A DNA stretch of 64,000 nucleotides from Sorghum bicolor. Lineage: Eukaryota > Streptophyta > Magnoliopsida > Poales > Poaceae. Made by a program: the position numbers and the translations under genes. The stretch covers positions 3,459,997 through 3,523,996 of the forward strand of contig NC_012871.2 of assembly GCF_000003195.3 (NCBI RefSeq), written 5' to 3'. Of the stretch, positions 33,019-44,964 are shown one piece after another. The notes under the pieces were generated by a model. It was given only the letters and a program-made list of their open reading frames with translations. It searched no databases and was not told where the DNA came from. Position 1 is the first letter of the stretch, and every line of letters starts with the position of its first letter.

Positions 33019-36000
33019 CTACAAACGATACAAATGATCATCGTTGTTTGGTATAAGAGTTTCGTTGTCGTTGAAGTGAAACTCGCCGTTTGGATTGATC
33101 ACTTGGTCGCGGAGAAATCCTGCTATCGTCTCTTGGATAGCTTTGATTCGGTCTTGTTGTAGGACCTTTTCCCTCAGCCATTCCGTCTTTAATTTGAAAT
33201 AAATAAAAAAGGTATTAGTTATCTAAGTTATTCAATATAATTCAGGAGATAATGAAAAGAGACATGTAACGTACTCTGAGCGTCTCTGTGGGTGTTTGAT
33301 TGACTTGTGCCATCATGAATTTGCACACGTAATATGCACATAGATTGTTCCCTCCTTCTTGTCTTAAACACCACTGTACGATATATATATATATAAAAAT
33401 ATTCATAACCACGACAATAAGAAGGCTAAAAGTTAGCGAAAGTTTGTTAGCTAGTAGAACTTACTTGTGGATGTATTATGTTAAGCGGCGCTTTACATCC
33501 ACTGAGATGTTCACGGTCAATGAATCTTTCCCAAACCCTATACACAGCCATTGTGGATCGTGAACTAATAATTACAGAGTCATATTATGATATTTTTGTA
33601 GCTGAGATCGACATTACGTACCTTTGAATAATGTTTACCATTTGTTGATAATTTTCTTGTGGTTTTCTCATTGAGTCAAAGATTATCAATCGGTTCTTGG
33701 GAATTTCAATGACCATGAGTATCCAGTGAAAGCTGTTTACACACACATATATAGGGTCAGTCCTATAATGTAAAATAAAATATGCATGCACTTAATAACT
33801 ATATAACTCACTCGAAGTTGAAGGGGAAGAGTATTTTTTGTTTTTCTTTTTGGTTTACAAAGAACCTCATAAGATTGGTGCAGATTTCTGTCTCATAATC
33901 TGCTGTCCACACTGCCTGCGGAGCCTTGAAAACAATATAAGGGTCAACGAACCCAATACTATTGTCATTTCTCATTCTGAGCTCTCTCATTTGGTGCCTG
34001 CATATATACATACAAATCCTAAGTGTGTAAGGATTATATACATGTAATTAAAGAAGTTAGAAGTATAATAAAAAGGAAAAATACTTACAGACAAAAGCAG
34101 CTGACAAGAGATTTGTCAAGAGCGTCGAGGTGGCATAATTGGTGCAATTCTTCGAACTGCACGTATATGAGGTCATCTCCACGGAAGTAGTGATGTTGTC
34201 TAATACGAACAGAAATCCAATTCTCTCCCCTTTTAGACGCCTCAATGCACCATTTGTTTATTGCAAACATTTGTGTGCCGAGCTCGTGTAAACGCTTAGG
34301 GTCGAATAGACTCCTGCCCGGTTCATATCTTGCCCTCCATTGATCAACTACCTCGGCTTTTTCAAATGTATGACATCCAAGAATGGCGGTAATTTCTTCT
34401 ATATTTAAACCGCTCTGTCCAAAGTAACTCTCAAGCGAGTCTAGCTCAGACAACGCTAAGGATTTCTTTGGCATCAAGTCTTCATTTGAGCCGTATTGAT
34501 TTGGCACAATCAAAGGGGGCACCGGTTTTGATACTTCTCCGAGCTGTGGGACCCCCTTTCCTACTCTCTTCTTAGTAGGCTGTGAAGACTTGACCAGAGA
34601 CCGCTCATAGTCCGAAAGTGCTGGCTTTTTCTGAGCTTCGCGTTGCTTCTTTTGATGGTCCGCCACCTTCTGCCTCAGTTCCGATGGCTTCACATAAAAG
34701 TACGGCTTTTCTGGGTTAAGCCGTTTTTTCCTTTCCTCCTTTATTTTATCAAAAAATTGTTGGACCTCAGCTTTAGATGTAGCAATTACCTCCTCTTCAC
34801 TCTTTTCGTAAGGTAATTTTTCTGGCGTCTTAGCTCTCTTTGCTGAGGCAGCCTTCTTTGGAGGTGGGACCGATGACTTCGGTCCTTCTTGGACGGACCG
34901 CTTCTTACTACCTCGCTTTGGAGGCGAGGGGACCGACCGTGCACTCTTTGGAGAGGGCGGTGCAGGCGAAGGAGTTGGAGAACGCGGTGGAGGAGTTGGA
35001 GACCTCGGTGGAGGAGGTGGAGACCGTGGTGGAGGCGGTGGCGGGGTCGGTGTGGCCGCCGCAGGTGTTGGAGGAGATCCAGCATTGTCACCGCCCGCAG
35101 CACTATGATGCGCTGGGGAGAGAACTGGACTTAGGTTGGAGGAGTCCCTGCAAAGAAAACAATTACAAGTTTTGTGAGTAAACTTTTTTTAAATTTCAAT
35201 ACATAATAAATAATATAAGAAGTAAAATCACACACAAACCTATGCTGAGGAATAATTATGAAGCGCTTGCGCCAACAAATAAATGTCTTCTCAGCTTCAC
35301 CTAAGGTCTTCTCTCCGTCTCCCCCTTCTATGTCTAGTGGCACATTGCCACAACCTTTCTCAACCCTATCAACCGAGACGCTAGCATATCCACCAGGTAC
35401 TGGTCGATTATGGATTCTTGGAGTGCCCGTTCGGTCGATAGGGTTGACAACAGCGATAGCCACCTTTTTGGTGGCATTCCCATCTGGTACATGCAGCTCA
35501 CAGGTAGTAAAAGCCTCTGTGACATCATCCACGGGGAAGTGTAGCTTCGTGTCATCCTGAATGGTTGGTACTTCCGTGGATGCGCAGCTGCTTTTCAACT
35601 GGCCTGGGGGGCTAACATTGACCTCAGGCTGTGATGTACCTTGCCCTTTCGTCATTTGACTAAGTGCTGCTTGCACTTGCCTTTGAATCTCTGCCTGCAT
35701 CCATTCTTCACGAGCTTTCTCGCGCTCTTGTGACTGCAGAACAAAAGCTTCCAGGCGGCGGATCCGCTCTGCCTCCTCATCCTTCTTTCTCTGGCGGCTT
35801 CTGTAGGTATCTTGATCGGCTTGGAATGATTGCAGCCACGGAACTGCCCCATAGCCTCTCGTACGCCCACCGTGCTCAGGATTTTCAAGCGCATAGGTGA
35901 GTTCATCCTTCTCCCTGTTAGGCCTGAACTCACCAGACTGAACCGCCTCACGTGCACGGACTAGTCTCTCTGCTGCTCTTGAGATTTCTTGGCCCCAAAC

Positions 36001-37016
36001 TAGCGCCCCGGTGTCTGGGTCCACGCTTCCCCCATGACCGTAGAACCAATGCTTGGAGCGCTCGCTCCAATTCTTTGCTATTGTCTCGGGTGTGACCCCC
36101 CTAGCAAGCATCTCCTGTTCCATTCGGTCCCACTTGGGAGCAGCACTCTTATAACCACCTGATCCCATATGATGGTGGTATGCCTTTTTACTGGCATTCT
36201 CTTTGTTTCTATTGGCTCGTTCCTCGCCCTCTTCTGATGTTTTGTACTGCACAAAGTCATCCCAGAAGGCCCTCAGCTTTACATATTGCTTGAGGTTGAA
36301 ATCTGGAGTCTCGTTTTTCTTGACATATTTATTGTACAAAGACTTCTTCCAATTCTGGAAGAGTACTGCCATCTTCTTCATAGTCCAGTCATAAATTCGC
36401 ACCTTCAACTCTTCATCGTTGGTGTCGAAGGTGAAAACGTCTGTGACGGCTTTCCAAACTAACTCCTTGTCACGATCAGAGACAAAACTGATCTCAGGAG
36501 CACCTCGCTTCTCTCTCCATTCACGACAACTGATCGGTATTTGATCTCTCACAAGATATCCACAGTGATTAACATATTTATTTGCATGCTCACCAAGTGG
36601 TCTGCCTGTAGCTATCTCAAACTCAGAGATTACATAGCGGCCCTCCAACGGCTTCTTTGGTCCTCGTGGAGGTACGCTTCTCCCCGTAGAGGTCGATCCA
36701 GAAGGCTACACGTACATATAGAAACAAAAATACTAAATTAATAACCAAGTAATAAGTCTAAAACCTAATGTAAGAGATGTATTATTTATATATGTTTACA
36801 TTTACATACCTCGCCAGTATTTTCTTCTTGTTGCACGACAAGTTGTTGCTCAGGGGCATTGCCCTCTTGTTGCTCAGGGGCATTGCCCTCTTGTTGCTCA
36901 GTACGATTGCCTTGCATGATGTCGTGGTAATCAACGAAGTACTGACTACCGTCGTCGATTATATTTTGAATGGCAGCTTCCATATAATCAGGATCATCAT
37001 GAGGATGGTCAGCCAT
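33019..37016 (-). CDS. CACTA accessory protein with C-terminal Ulp1 protease-like domain
   Basis: Eight exons give 1131 aa: 37016-36810, 36705-35240, 35147-34089, 33997-33812, 33732-33622, 33564-33465, 33373-33275 and 33186-33019. Every junction is GT-AG and all phases agree. The N-terminal part (to about residue 330) is of the plant transposase (Ptta/En/Spm) type. A coiled, Arg/Glu-rich segment follows, then a Pro-rich linker at about 570-615 and a Lys-rich stretch. The last 160 residues resemble Ulp1/SENP SUMO proteases, with FHW (H975), IFDS (D992) and NNLCAYYVC (C1055) fitting the His-Asp-Cys triad. The start ATG at 37016 follows a good acceptor at 37022. The 5' UTR has a long AT-rich intron. 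Protease activity and target are inference. Confidence 0.85.
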
Positions 37017-37479
37017 TTCTATGTCTGCAACCATACATATATATATATTCTATATAAGATAAGAAATACACTAATACTACTACAAATGAAAGTGTTGGAG
37101 TGCTCTAAAAATAATACTAGGATCTTTTAAGCCAAGTAATACATTAATAAAAAAAAGTAGAATAATATATAGTACAAACAAAAATATATACAAAACCCTA
37201 CTAGAATAAATTTAGTGGCTAAACACTACTAGAACATATATTAGAGACTTATATACTACTACTAGTACTACTACAAATTAAAGTGTTGGAGTGCTCTAAA
37301 AATAATACTAGAATCTTTTAAGCCAAGTAATACACTAGAATAAAAACAATACTAGAATAATATAGTACAAACAATAATATTTACAAAACACTAGAAAATA
37401 AAATATGATACAAGAATAATATACAACAAATATATACTAAAAAAAACTACTACAAATAATATATTAAAAAAATAATACA

Positions 37480-38060
37480 TTCATACATACAAACTATATA
37501 TATGTGTGTGTATATATGTACAAAAATTAATACATATATACAAAAAATAAAACATACATACATACTATATATATACTACAAATAATATATTAAAAAAATA
37601 ATACATACATACATACATACATACATACATACATACATACATACATACAAACAATTATAATTCATACATACAAACTATATATATGTGTGTGTATATATAT
37701 GTACAAAAAATAATATACATACATACAAAAAATAATACATATATACAAAAAATAAAACATACATACATACTATATATATATACTAGAATAATATATTAAA
37801 AAAATAATACATACATACAAACAATTATAATTCATACATACAAACTATATATATGTGTGTATATATGTACAAAAAAAATATACATACATACAAAAAATAT
37901 TACATATATATATATACATAAAAATATATACAAAAAATAATACAACAAATCAAAACACCATATATACATAAAAATATATAAAAAAATAATACTACAAATC
38001 AAAACACCATACATACATATATATATATATATGTATATGGTGTTTTGATTTGTAGTATTA
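37480..38060. repeat. AT-rich CATA/TATA satellite in the 5' UTR intron
   Basis: Runs of CATACATACATA and TATATATGTGTG form about three copies of a 150-180-base unit (near 37480, 37640 and 37805). It ends in a near-perfect inverted repeat around 37990-38060 (ACACCATAC...GTATATGGTGT). It lies between the promoter at 38432 and the first coding exon at 37016. Confidence 0.85.
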
Positions 38061-38431
38061 ATTTATGTATATATATGTAATATTTTTTGTATATATATTT
38101 TTGGTCTAGCTAGTCTATATAAATACATAATTAATCAATGGCGTTCTCGATCTATACTTAGCAAGGCCGGCCGGAGCTAGAGATCAGGGAAGATCGACGT
38201 GGCCTGGATGATGTGTGGCCCGCGCGCTCGATCTGGCCGTGGCCCGCGGCGGCGGCGTTGGAGGAGGGCCGCGGCGGCGCTGGTGGAGAGCCGCGGCGGC
38301 GCTGGTGGAGACGGTGGTCGCGGCGGCGAGGGAGTCGAGAACGAAACGACGGCGGCGAGAACGAAACGACCGCGGCGGCGCTGGAACGAAGACGAAGACG
38401 AAAGAACTGCCGGATCCAGGGAGCCGGCTGC

Positions 38432-38438
38432 TTATATA
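38432..38438 (-). promoter_or_regulatory. TATA box of the CACTA accessory gene
   Basis: CCCCTATATAAGCAGCC on the minus strand sits directly below the internal array of CACCGG repeats. It is followed by a GC-rich leader (38140-38425) that I read as the first untranslated exon. Confidence 0.65.
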
Positions 38439-38439
38439 G

Positions 38440-38695
38440 GGGCGGACCCTTTAGCACCGGTCCGTGGCTGGAACCGGTGCTAAAGGGTCTTTAACACCGG
38501 CTGATAACACGCGCCGGTGTTAAAGGGTGACCCTTTAACACCGGCGCGTGTTACCAGCCGGTGTTAAAGGGACCCTTTAGCACCGGTTTCAGCCACGGAC
38601 CGGTGCTAAAGGGTCCAGCGCGCGCTAGGGCGGGCTCCTGAAATTTTCAGGACCCTTTAGCACCGGTTCCCACTATGGGCCGGTGCTAAAGGCCC
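38440..38695. repeat. Internal copy of the CACTA subterminal repeat array
   Basis: Paired CCCTTTAGCACCGGT and ACCGGTGCTAAAGGG motifs, five or so hairpin-forming pairs, some in the variant form CCCTTTAACACCGG. The array closely resembles the right terminal array at 44963-45240, but no CACTA terminus adjoins it. Confidence 0.9.
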
Positions 38696-38699
38696 ATTT

Positions 38700-39080
38700 T
38701 TTTAGTTTAGGGTTTTTTAATTGTTTTATATATACAGTTTATATTATAAATTGTATAGTAAATTAAATATTTTGCATAATGTTTTTTAAACAGTGACATA
38801 TATTGTAATTTGTTTTAATATACACATGAAAACTTTTAAACTTAAATATCTTATTGTATTTTTATAATTTGCAATGATTTTGTAAGAATTGTTTAGTATT
38901 TTGTTAATGCAAAAATATATTATTCCAATAAATTTACAAAAACTATATCCAATGAACTGGAAATTTATTTTCACATCATATTGACGTAAAACTTTTTATT
39001 TTTGTTATTTATTACTAGGAATGCTAGTTGGGTATAATTTTCATCAAATAAAAAATATAAAAATATATATCTTGATGAAC
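38700..39080. other. AT-rich spacer in the CACTA
   Basis: Non-coding sequence between the internal repeat array and the 679-bp tandem repeat. No reading frame is supported. Confidence 0.5.
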
Positions 39081-40476
39081 ACACCCTTTGACCGAACCCT
39101 AGATTGTCCCAAATGGAAAAGTCATGAATACAAAGTTTGCTACACTCATCAAGTTCTACATTTTGTCTAATGGTCAACTTTTCATTTGGAAAAGTTTGAA
39201 CCACTGAATTTTGAATTTTTATAGAACTCATAGCCACGCAGCGGTTTCGGAACCCTAGATGGTCTCGAATGGAAAAGTCATGAATACCAATATTGTTCCA
39301 CTCATCAAAATCTACATTTCATATACAGACCATTTTTGCATTTGACAAAGTTTTGGGAAGGTGTAGTTGAAAATCCACAATTGACACATATAGTTTCATA
39401 TAGTTTGTGTGAGATTCAAGAATTGGTGGGTATTGTTAACTTAGACTTTCTCAAATGGAAAAGTTGTGTATATAAAAAGTTTAGATCTTGAAGATATCTA
39501 ACAACTTGGTATTCAAAATATTTTCATTTGAAGTAATTTAGTTTGTCATTTGACCAAATTTGACCAAAACCCGTCTTGGATTTTATAGAAATGTAATTAG
39601 GATTGGCTCAAAATTATCCAAATGGAAAAATGGACAATATATAAAATATAGATCTTGATGATCTCTAACAACTTTGTATTCAAACTTTTTTCATTTCAAG
39701 TCATCAAATGGGTTATTTGACGAAGTTTGACCAAAGTCAAAGCATTGGTTTTTACAAACACACCCTTTGACCGAACCCTAGATTGTCCCAAATGGAAAAG
39801 TCATGAATACAAAGTTTGCTACACTCATCAAGTTCTACATTTTGTCTAATGGTCAACTTTTCATTTGGAAAAGTTTGGACCACTAAATTTTGAATTTTCA
39901 TAGAACTCATAGCCACGCAGCGGTTTCGGAACCCTAGATGGTCTCGAATGGAAAAGTCATGAATACCAATATTGTTCCACTCATCAAAATCTACATTTCA
40001 TATATAGACCATTTTTGCATTTGACAAAGTTTTGGGAAGGTGTAGTTGAAAATCCACAATTGACACATATAGTTTCATATAGTTTGTGTGAGAACTTAGA
40101 ATTGGTGGGTATTGTTAACTTAGATTTTCTCAAATGGAAAAGTTGTGTATATAAAAAGTTTAGATCTTGAAGATATCTAACAACTTGGTATTCAAAATAT
40201 TTTCATTTGAAGTAATTTAGTTTGTCATTTGACCAAGTTTGACCGAAACCCGTCTTGGATTTTATAGAAATGTAACTAGAATTGGCTCAAAATTATCCAA
40301 ATGGAAAAATGGACAATATATAAAATATAGATTTTGATGATCTCTAACAACTTTGTATTCAAACTTTTTTCATTTCAAGTCATCAAATGGGCTATTTGAC
40401 CAAGTTTGACCAAAGTCAAAGCATTGGTTTTTACAAACACACCCTTTGACCGAACCCTAGATTGTCTCAAATGGAA
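39081..40476. repeat. 679-bp tandem repeat downstream of TNP2
   Basis: Two full copies (39081-39759 and 39760-40438) and a 38-base start of a third. All begin ACACCCTTTGACCGAACCC. Copies differ at only a handful of positions. The units are rich in TTTGACCAAGTTTGACC and TCAAATGGAAAA phrases. The third, partial copy stops three bases short of the TNP2 stop codon. Confidence 0.95.
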
Positions 40477-40479
40477 CAG

Positions 40480-43400
40480 TCAAGCCGACACAACAGTGAA
40501 CTTCTTCTTGACGTATGACCCTTGGTTATGATCCTGCCGTAACCATGGAGTATCCTCATTGTTTAACAGAATGCTTGGGTCTTTGTTGACTATGAAGGGC
40601 GGAATTCGATCATCCCTTTCGTAATCGCCTGACATGTCTGACTTGTCCTCAATTCCGACAATGTTTCTTTTCCCAGAAAGGACAATGTGGCGCTTTGGCT
40701 CATTGATGATTGAGTGGTCATCATTTTTTCCTCTCTTTGGTTTCGTAGACATATCTTTGACATAGAACACCTGACTCACGTCTGCAGCAAGGACGAATGG
40801 TTCGTCTTTGAACCCACTATTGTTAAGGTCCACGGTTGTCATCCCATACTCCTTGTCGACTGTTACCCCACCTCCGGTCATCTTCACCCATTGGCACCGG
40901 AACAAAGGAACTTTAAAATTAGCTGCATAGACTAGTTCCCATATGTCTTCTATGCGTCCATAATATGTTTGCCTGTTCCCATTTGGATCCGTGGCATCCA
41001 CGCGTACACCACTATTTTGGTTGGTGCTCCTTTTATCTTGGCCAACTGTGTAAAATGTGTTACCATTTATCTCGTACCCTTTGTATGTGAGGACATGCCA
41101 TGATGGTTGCCTGGCCAACAAATAAAGCTGCTCATCAATGTTTTCATCACCTTGACATTTTTTGCGCAACCAATCGCCAAAAGTTTCCATGTGCTGACGC
41201 ATTATCCAAGCTTCATTCTTCCCGGGCCACTGGGACCGTAGGTAATCTTTGTGTACCTCAACATATGGTTCCACCAATGAGGAGTTCTGGAGAACTGTGT
41301 AGTGTGCTTTATTGAAGTAATCGTTTCCCGTACCAATATATGTTTTCTTCCCAAGTGTTCCCTTTCCGCTGAGTCTGCCCTCGTGTCGAGATTCAGGAAT
41401 GCCAATTGGGTCAAGGTCTGGAATAAAGTCAACACAGAACTCTATGACCTCCTCTGTTCCGTAGCCCTTGGCAATGCTTCCTTCTGGCCGGGAACGACTA
41501 TGGACATATTTCTTTAGGACACCCATGAATCTCTCGAAGGGGAACATGTTGTGTAGGAACACAGGACCGAGAATACGAATCTCTTTGACCAGATGAACTA
41601 GGAGGTGTGTCATGATATCGAAGAAGGATGGAGGGAACACCAACTCAAAGCTGACGAGACATTGAACGACATCATTCTGCAGAGTAGCTAGTTGCTCTGG
41701 ATTGATTGCCTTCTGAGAAATTGCATTGAGGAATGCACATAGCTTTACGGTGGCTAGACGTACGTGTGGAGGTAGAATTCCTCTTAAAACGACCGGCAGC
41801 AATTGCGTCATTAGAACGTGACAGTCATGGGACTTCAAGTTCAGGAATTTCTTTTCTGGCACATTAATTATTCCCTTGATATTGGAGGAGAATCCAGATG
41901 GGACCTTGATGCTGCTAAGACATTCAAACATGCTTTCCTTCTCTTCTTTGCTCAGAGTGTAGCTAGCAGGGCTTAAGTAATGACGTCCATCATCTGTCTT
42001 TTCTGGATGCAGGTTGTCTCGTTCTTTCATGCGCTGCAAGTCTTGTCGTGCTTCAAGTGAATCCTTAGACTTCCCGTAGACACCCATGAATCCGAGCAAG
42101 TTCACACAAAGATTCTTTGTCAGGTGCATCACGTCGATCGCGTTGCGGACCTCTAGGACATTCCAGTAAGGTAGCTCCCAAAATATGCATTTCTTCTTCC
42201 ACATGGGTACGTGTCCCTTAGCATCCTTGGGAATAGGTTCGCTGCCTCGTCCCTTTCCAAATACCACTTTTATATCCTTGACCATTTCGAGTACATCATC
42301 CCCGGTTCGATTGAGAGGTTTGGTCCGGTGGTCTGCCTTGCCTTTAAAATGCTTGCCTTTCTTTCGTACTGGGTGGTTCACAGGAAGAAACCGACGGTGG
42401 CCAAGGTACACGACCTTTCGACATTTTTTCAAAAATACACAGTCAAGGTCTTCATAACAATGTGTGCATGCATTATATCCCTTGTTTGACTGGCCTGAAA
42501 GATTACTCAGAGCTGGCCAATCATTGATTGTTACAAACAGCAATGCTCGTAGGTCAAAGTGCTCTTGTTTGTACTCATCCCACACGCGAACTCCTGGTTT
42601 GCTCCATAAAAGTTGAAGTTCCTCAACTAATGGCCTAAGGTAGACATCTATGTCATTGCCAGGTTGCTTCGGTCCTTGGATAAGCACCGGCATCATAATA
42701 AACTTCCGCTTCATGCATAGCCATGGAGGAAGGTTGTAGATACATAGAGTAACTGGCCAAGTGCTGTGACTACTGCTCTGCTCACCGAAAGGATTCATAC
42801 CATCTGTACTTAAGGCGAACCGCAAGTTTCTAGCATCATTTGCAAAATCTGAGAATTCTCTGTCTATCGCTCTCCACTGGGATCCATCGGCAGGGTGTCT
42901 CAGCATATTGTCTATCTTACGGTCTTCTTTATGCCACCGCAACAACTTTGCATTGTCCTTATTTCTGAACAGACGTTTTAATCGTGGTATTATAGGAGCA
43001 TACCACATAACCTTGGCTGGAATTTTCTTCCTATGACGTTCTTCACCCTCAACATCGCCAGGATCATCTCGTCTAATCTTATACCGTGATGCCTTACATA
43101 CTGGACATGCATCCAAATTCTCGTATTCCTCCCCACGGTAGAGGATGCAGTCATTAGGACATGCGTGTATCTTCTGGATTTCTAATCCCAAAGGGCAGAC
43201 AACCTGTTTTGCTTCATACGTAGTGGTGGGCAATTCGTTGCCTTTCGGAAGCATCTTTTTTATGATCTTCAATAACTGCCCAAATGCCTTGTCAGATGTA
43301 CCATTCTTTGCCTTCCATTGCAGCAATTCTAGTGTGGTACCCAGCTTTTTTTGCCCCTCTTCAGCGGTGGGATATAGCGATTTCCTGTGGTCCTCTAGCA

Positions 43401-43848
43401 TGCGCTCGAACTTGGCTTTCTCTTTATCACTTTCACATTCTGTTTGTGCATCACGGATGGCATCACCAAAAGCATCATCGCCCCGATCATCTTCTGCCGC
43501 CACCTCTTCTTCATTATCTCCCCCCATTGCAACATCATTGAAGCCACCGTACTGAGCAATAATATTGGCATGGTCCAATTCTTCTTCTTCTTCACCTTCA
43601 TCCATTATAATCCCGCTTTCTCCATGTTTGGTCCAACAAATATAGTTTGGTACGAAACCAGACTTTAATAAGTGTGAATGAAGAGTTCTTGAGTTAGAAT
43701 ATTCCGTCAAATTCTTGCACACGGCACATGGACAGCACATGAAACCGTCCCTCTTATTTGACTCGGCCACACTTAAGAAATAGTGCACGCCATTAATGAA
43801 CTCTTCGGAGCGCCGATCGGCATTATACATCCAATTACGTGTTACCAT
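40480..43848 (-). CDS. TNP2-type CACTA transposase, full length
   Basis: A single uninterrupted frame of 1122 aa. Domains in order: transposase-associated N-terminal domain (about 1-80; RNWMY, GV..FL, CPC..C, HGE), an acidic linker, zinc-binding-like Cys pairs (C230/C234, C248/C251), the TNP2 core (about 330-590; STDGMNPFG with D349, YNLPPW, NAIDVMHLTKN with D572), DUF4218 (about 670-790) and DUF4216 (about 955-1030). These acidic residues are candidates for the DDE-type catalytic centre. I start at the ATG at 43848 because it follows a TTTAATGCAG acceptor and begins the conserved MVTRNWMY block; the longer frame upstream to 43890 reads into that intron. No stop or frameshift was found. It acts in the nucleus on the element's ends. 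Confidence 0.93.
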   Translation of the reverse strand: MVTRNWMYNADRRSEEFINGVHYFLSVAESNKRDGFMCCPCAVCKNLTEYSNSRTLHSHLLKSGFVPNYICWTKHGESGIIMDEGEEEEELDHANIIAQYGGFNDVAMGGDNEEEVAAEDDRGDDAFGDAIRDAQTECESDKEKAKFERMLEDHRKSLYPTAEEGQKKLGTTLELLQWKAKNGTSDKAFGQLLKIIKKMLPKGNELPTTTYEAKQVVCPLGLEIQKIHACPNDCILYRGEEYENLDACPVCKASRYKIRRDDPGDVEGEERHRKKIPAKVMWYAPIIPRLKRLFRNKDNAKLLRWHKEDRKIDNMLRHPADGSQWRAIDREFSDFANDARNLRFALSTDGMNPFGEQSSSHSTWPVTLCIYNLPPWLCMKRKFIMMPVLIQGPKQPGNDIDVYLRPLVEELQLLWSKPGVRVWDEYKQEHFDLRALLFVTINDWPALSNLSGQSNKGYNACTHCYEDLDCVFLKKCRKVVYLGHRRFLPVNHPVRKKGKHFKGKADHRTKPLNRTGDDVLEMVKDIKVVFGKGRGSEPIPKDAKGHVPMWKKKCIFWELPYWNVLEVRNAIDVMHLTKNLCVNLLGFMGVYGKSKDSLEARQDLQRMKERDNLHPEKTDDGRHYLSPASYTLSKEEKESMFECLSSIKVPSGFSSNIKGIINVPEKKFLNLKSHDCHVLMTQLLPVVLRGILPPHVRLATVKLCAFLNAISQKAINPEQLATLQNDVVQCLVSFELVFPPSFFDIMTHLLVHLVKEIRILGPVFLHNMFPFERFMGVLKKYVHSRSRPEGSIAKGYGTEEVIEFCVDFIPDLDPIGIPESRHEGRLSGKGTLGKKTYIGTGNDYFNKAHYTVLQNSSLVEPYVEVHKDYLRSQWPGKNEAWIMRQHMETFGDWLRKKCQGDENIDEQLYLLARQPSWHVLTYKGYEINGNTFYTVGQDKRSTNQNSGVRVDATDPNGNRQTYYGRIEDIWELVYAANFKVPLFRCQWVKMTGGGVTVDKEYGMTTVDLNNSGFKDEPFVLAADVSQVFYVKDMSTKPKRGKNDDHSIINEPKRHIVLSGKRNIVGIEDKSDMSGDYERDDRIPPFIVNKDPSILLNNEDTPWLRQDHNQGSYVKKKFTVVSA

Positions 43849-43984
43849 CTGCATTAAAGATAACATATATATTATGAAAACCATGCACACATATAGTTTC
43901 TCATCTTATTGCACAACATGTCTAAGATACATAGTTGATTAATTTAGAAAAGCTTGGCTACAACAAATACAATCGCAACTAGCA

Positions 43985-44465
43985 TTAAAAAAATAAAACT
44001 AAAATGCACTTAAGCAACATAATTAGTTCGCGTCCGATCCCAACTATAATAGATAGATCATTCGCTTGATCAACTTCATTGAACTTCTTTCGTCGGCTCA
44101 CTGCCTCACCACCTTCAGCCTCAACCACTTGTGCAAAAGATTTCTTAATGTGTTCAATGTATTCTTCCTCCCAGTACCAACCTGTACATCCGCCGGTACC
44201 GTCCCACTGAAATTAAAAGAGAGAATCAAAAGTTTAATTAATATCATTTAAAAAAATATGCACATATATAAGCAAATGTCTGGAAATAACTCACATTACG
44301 ATCTGGACACTTGTAGAATATACGACCCTTGTTTACTCCCTCTTTCGACACTTTGTACTCCATCAAAATCTTCTGCCCACACTTGCCACAAGTAATGAGA
44401 GGGAGTTCCGGACGGTATCGCTTTTGAACCCGTTGAGAGACGGAAGACCCGGTCACGGTTGCCAT
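43985..44465 (-). CDS. GRF-type zinc-finger protein carried by the CACTA
   Basis: Two exons, 44465-44295 and 44206-43985, joined in phase 0 by GT-AG sites, give 130 aa. The GRF-type finger is formed by C26 and C29 in exon 1 and C53 with C64 across the junction, with the GR.F..CP and C..WYW signatures. The rest is Lys/Glu-rich, ending in a short hydrophobic tail. GRF fingers bind single-stranded DNA or RNA in topoisomerase III and APE2 proteins; proteins like this are known as passengers in grass CACTA elements, but their role is unknown. It is the first gene after the right terminal array and lies 137 bases upstream of the TNP2 exon, so the two may share a promoter or transcript. Confidence 0.8.
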
Positions 44466-44956
44466 CTACTATCCATACTCAATTTTAAAACAATTATAAA
44501 TTCCACATTTACTAGTAAACATGTATGATACAATGGACATTATATGTAGTAATAAAAATAAATCAAGTGATATTAACAAACCAATTAATTTGAACTATCC
44601 TACTTTCTATGATCATAAAAATATACTATAATTCATTCTTGCAAAATATATTAAAACTAGGTCAACCATGAAATATGATATTTATATATGGATACTAATT
44701 CATGTGAATGATTCAAAATAACAAAGTGGATTTGAGCTAAAAAATGATGGGAACATCACAAGCCAAAAACAACATGAAAAAGATAAGAAAGGCTGAAGTT
44801 AGTCACCTCTAAGCGCGAAGAGACGATGACGGAGTCGAAGAAGATCAACGATGGGCGTTGGAGATGAAGAACAAATGAAGAACAAGCAAGAAGAAGCTCC
44901 AAGAACAACAATGGTGCTCTCGGTTTCAAATGGGCAGAGGGGAGGAGGGAGCCGGC

Positions 44957-44964
44957 CTATAAAC
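44957..44964 (-). promoter_or_regulatory. TATA box at the 5' end of the intact CACTA
   Basis: GTTTATAGGCC on the minus strand at the inner edge of the right terminal repeat array, about 490 bases upstream of the GRF protein start. Confidence 0.6.

Noticed and set aside
34786..35134. ORFs on both strands through the Pro-rich linker
   Set aside because: The true frame is exon 3 of the CACTA accessory gene; the others are out of phase with the splice sites.
43848..43890. Upstream ATG extension of the TNP2 frame
   Set aside because: It reads through an evident intron acceptor, and the conserved domain begins at 43848.
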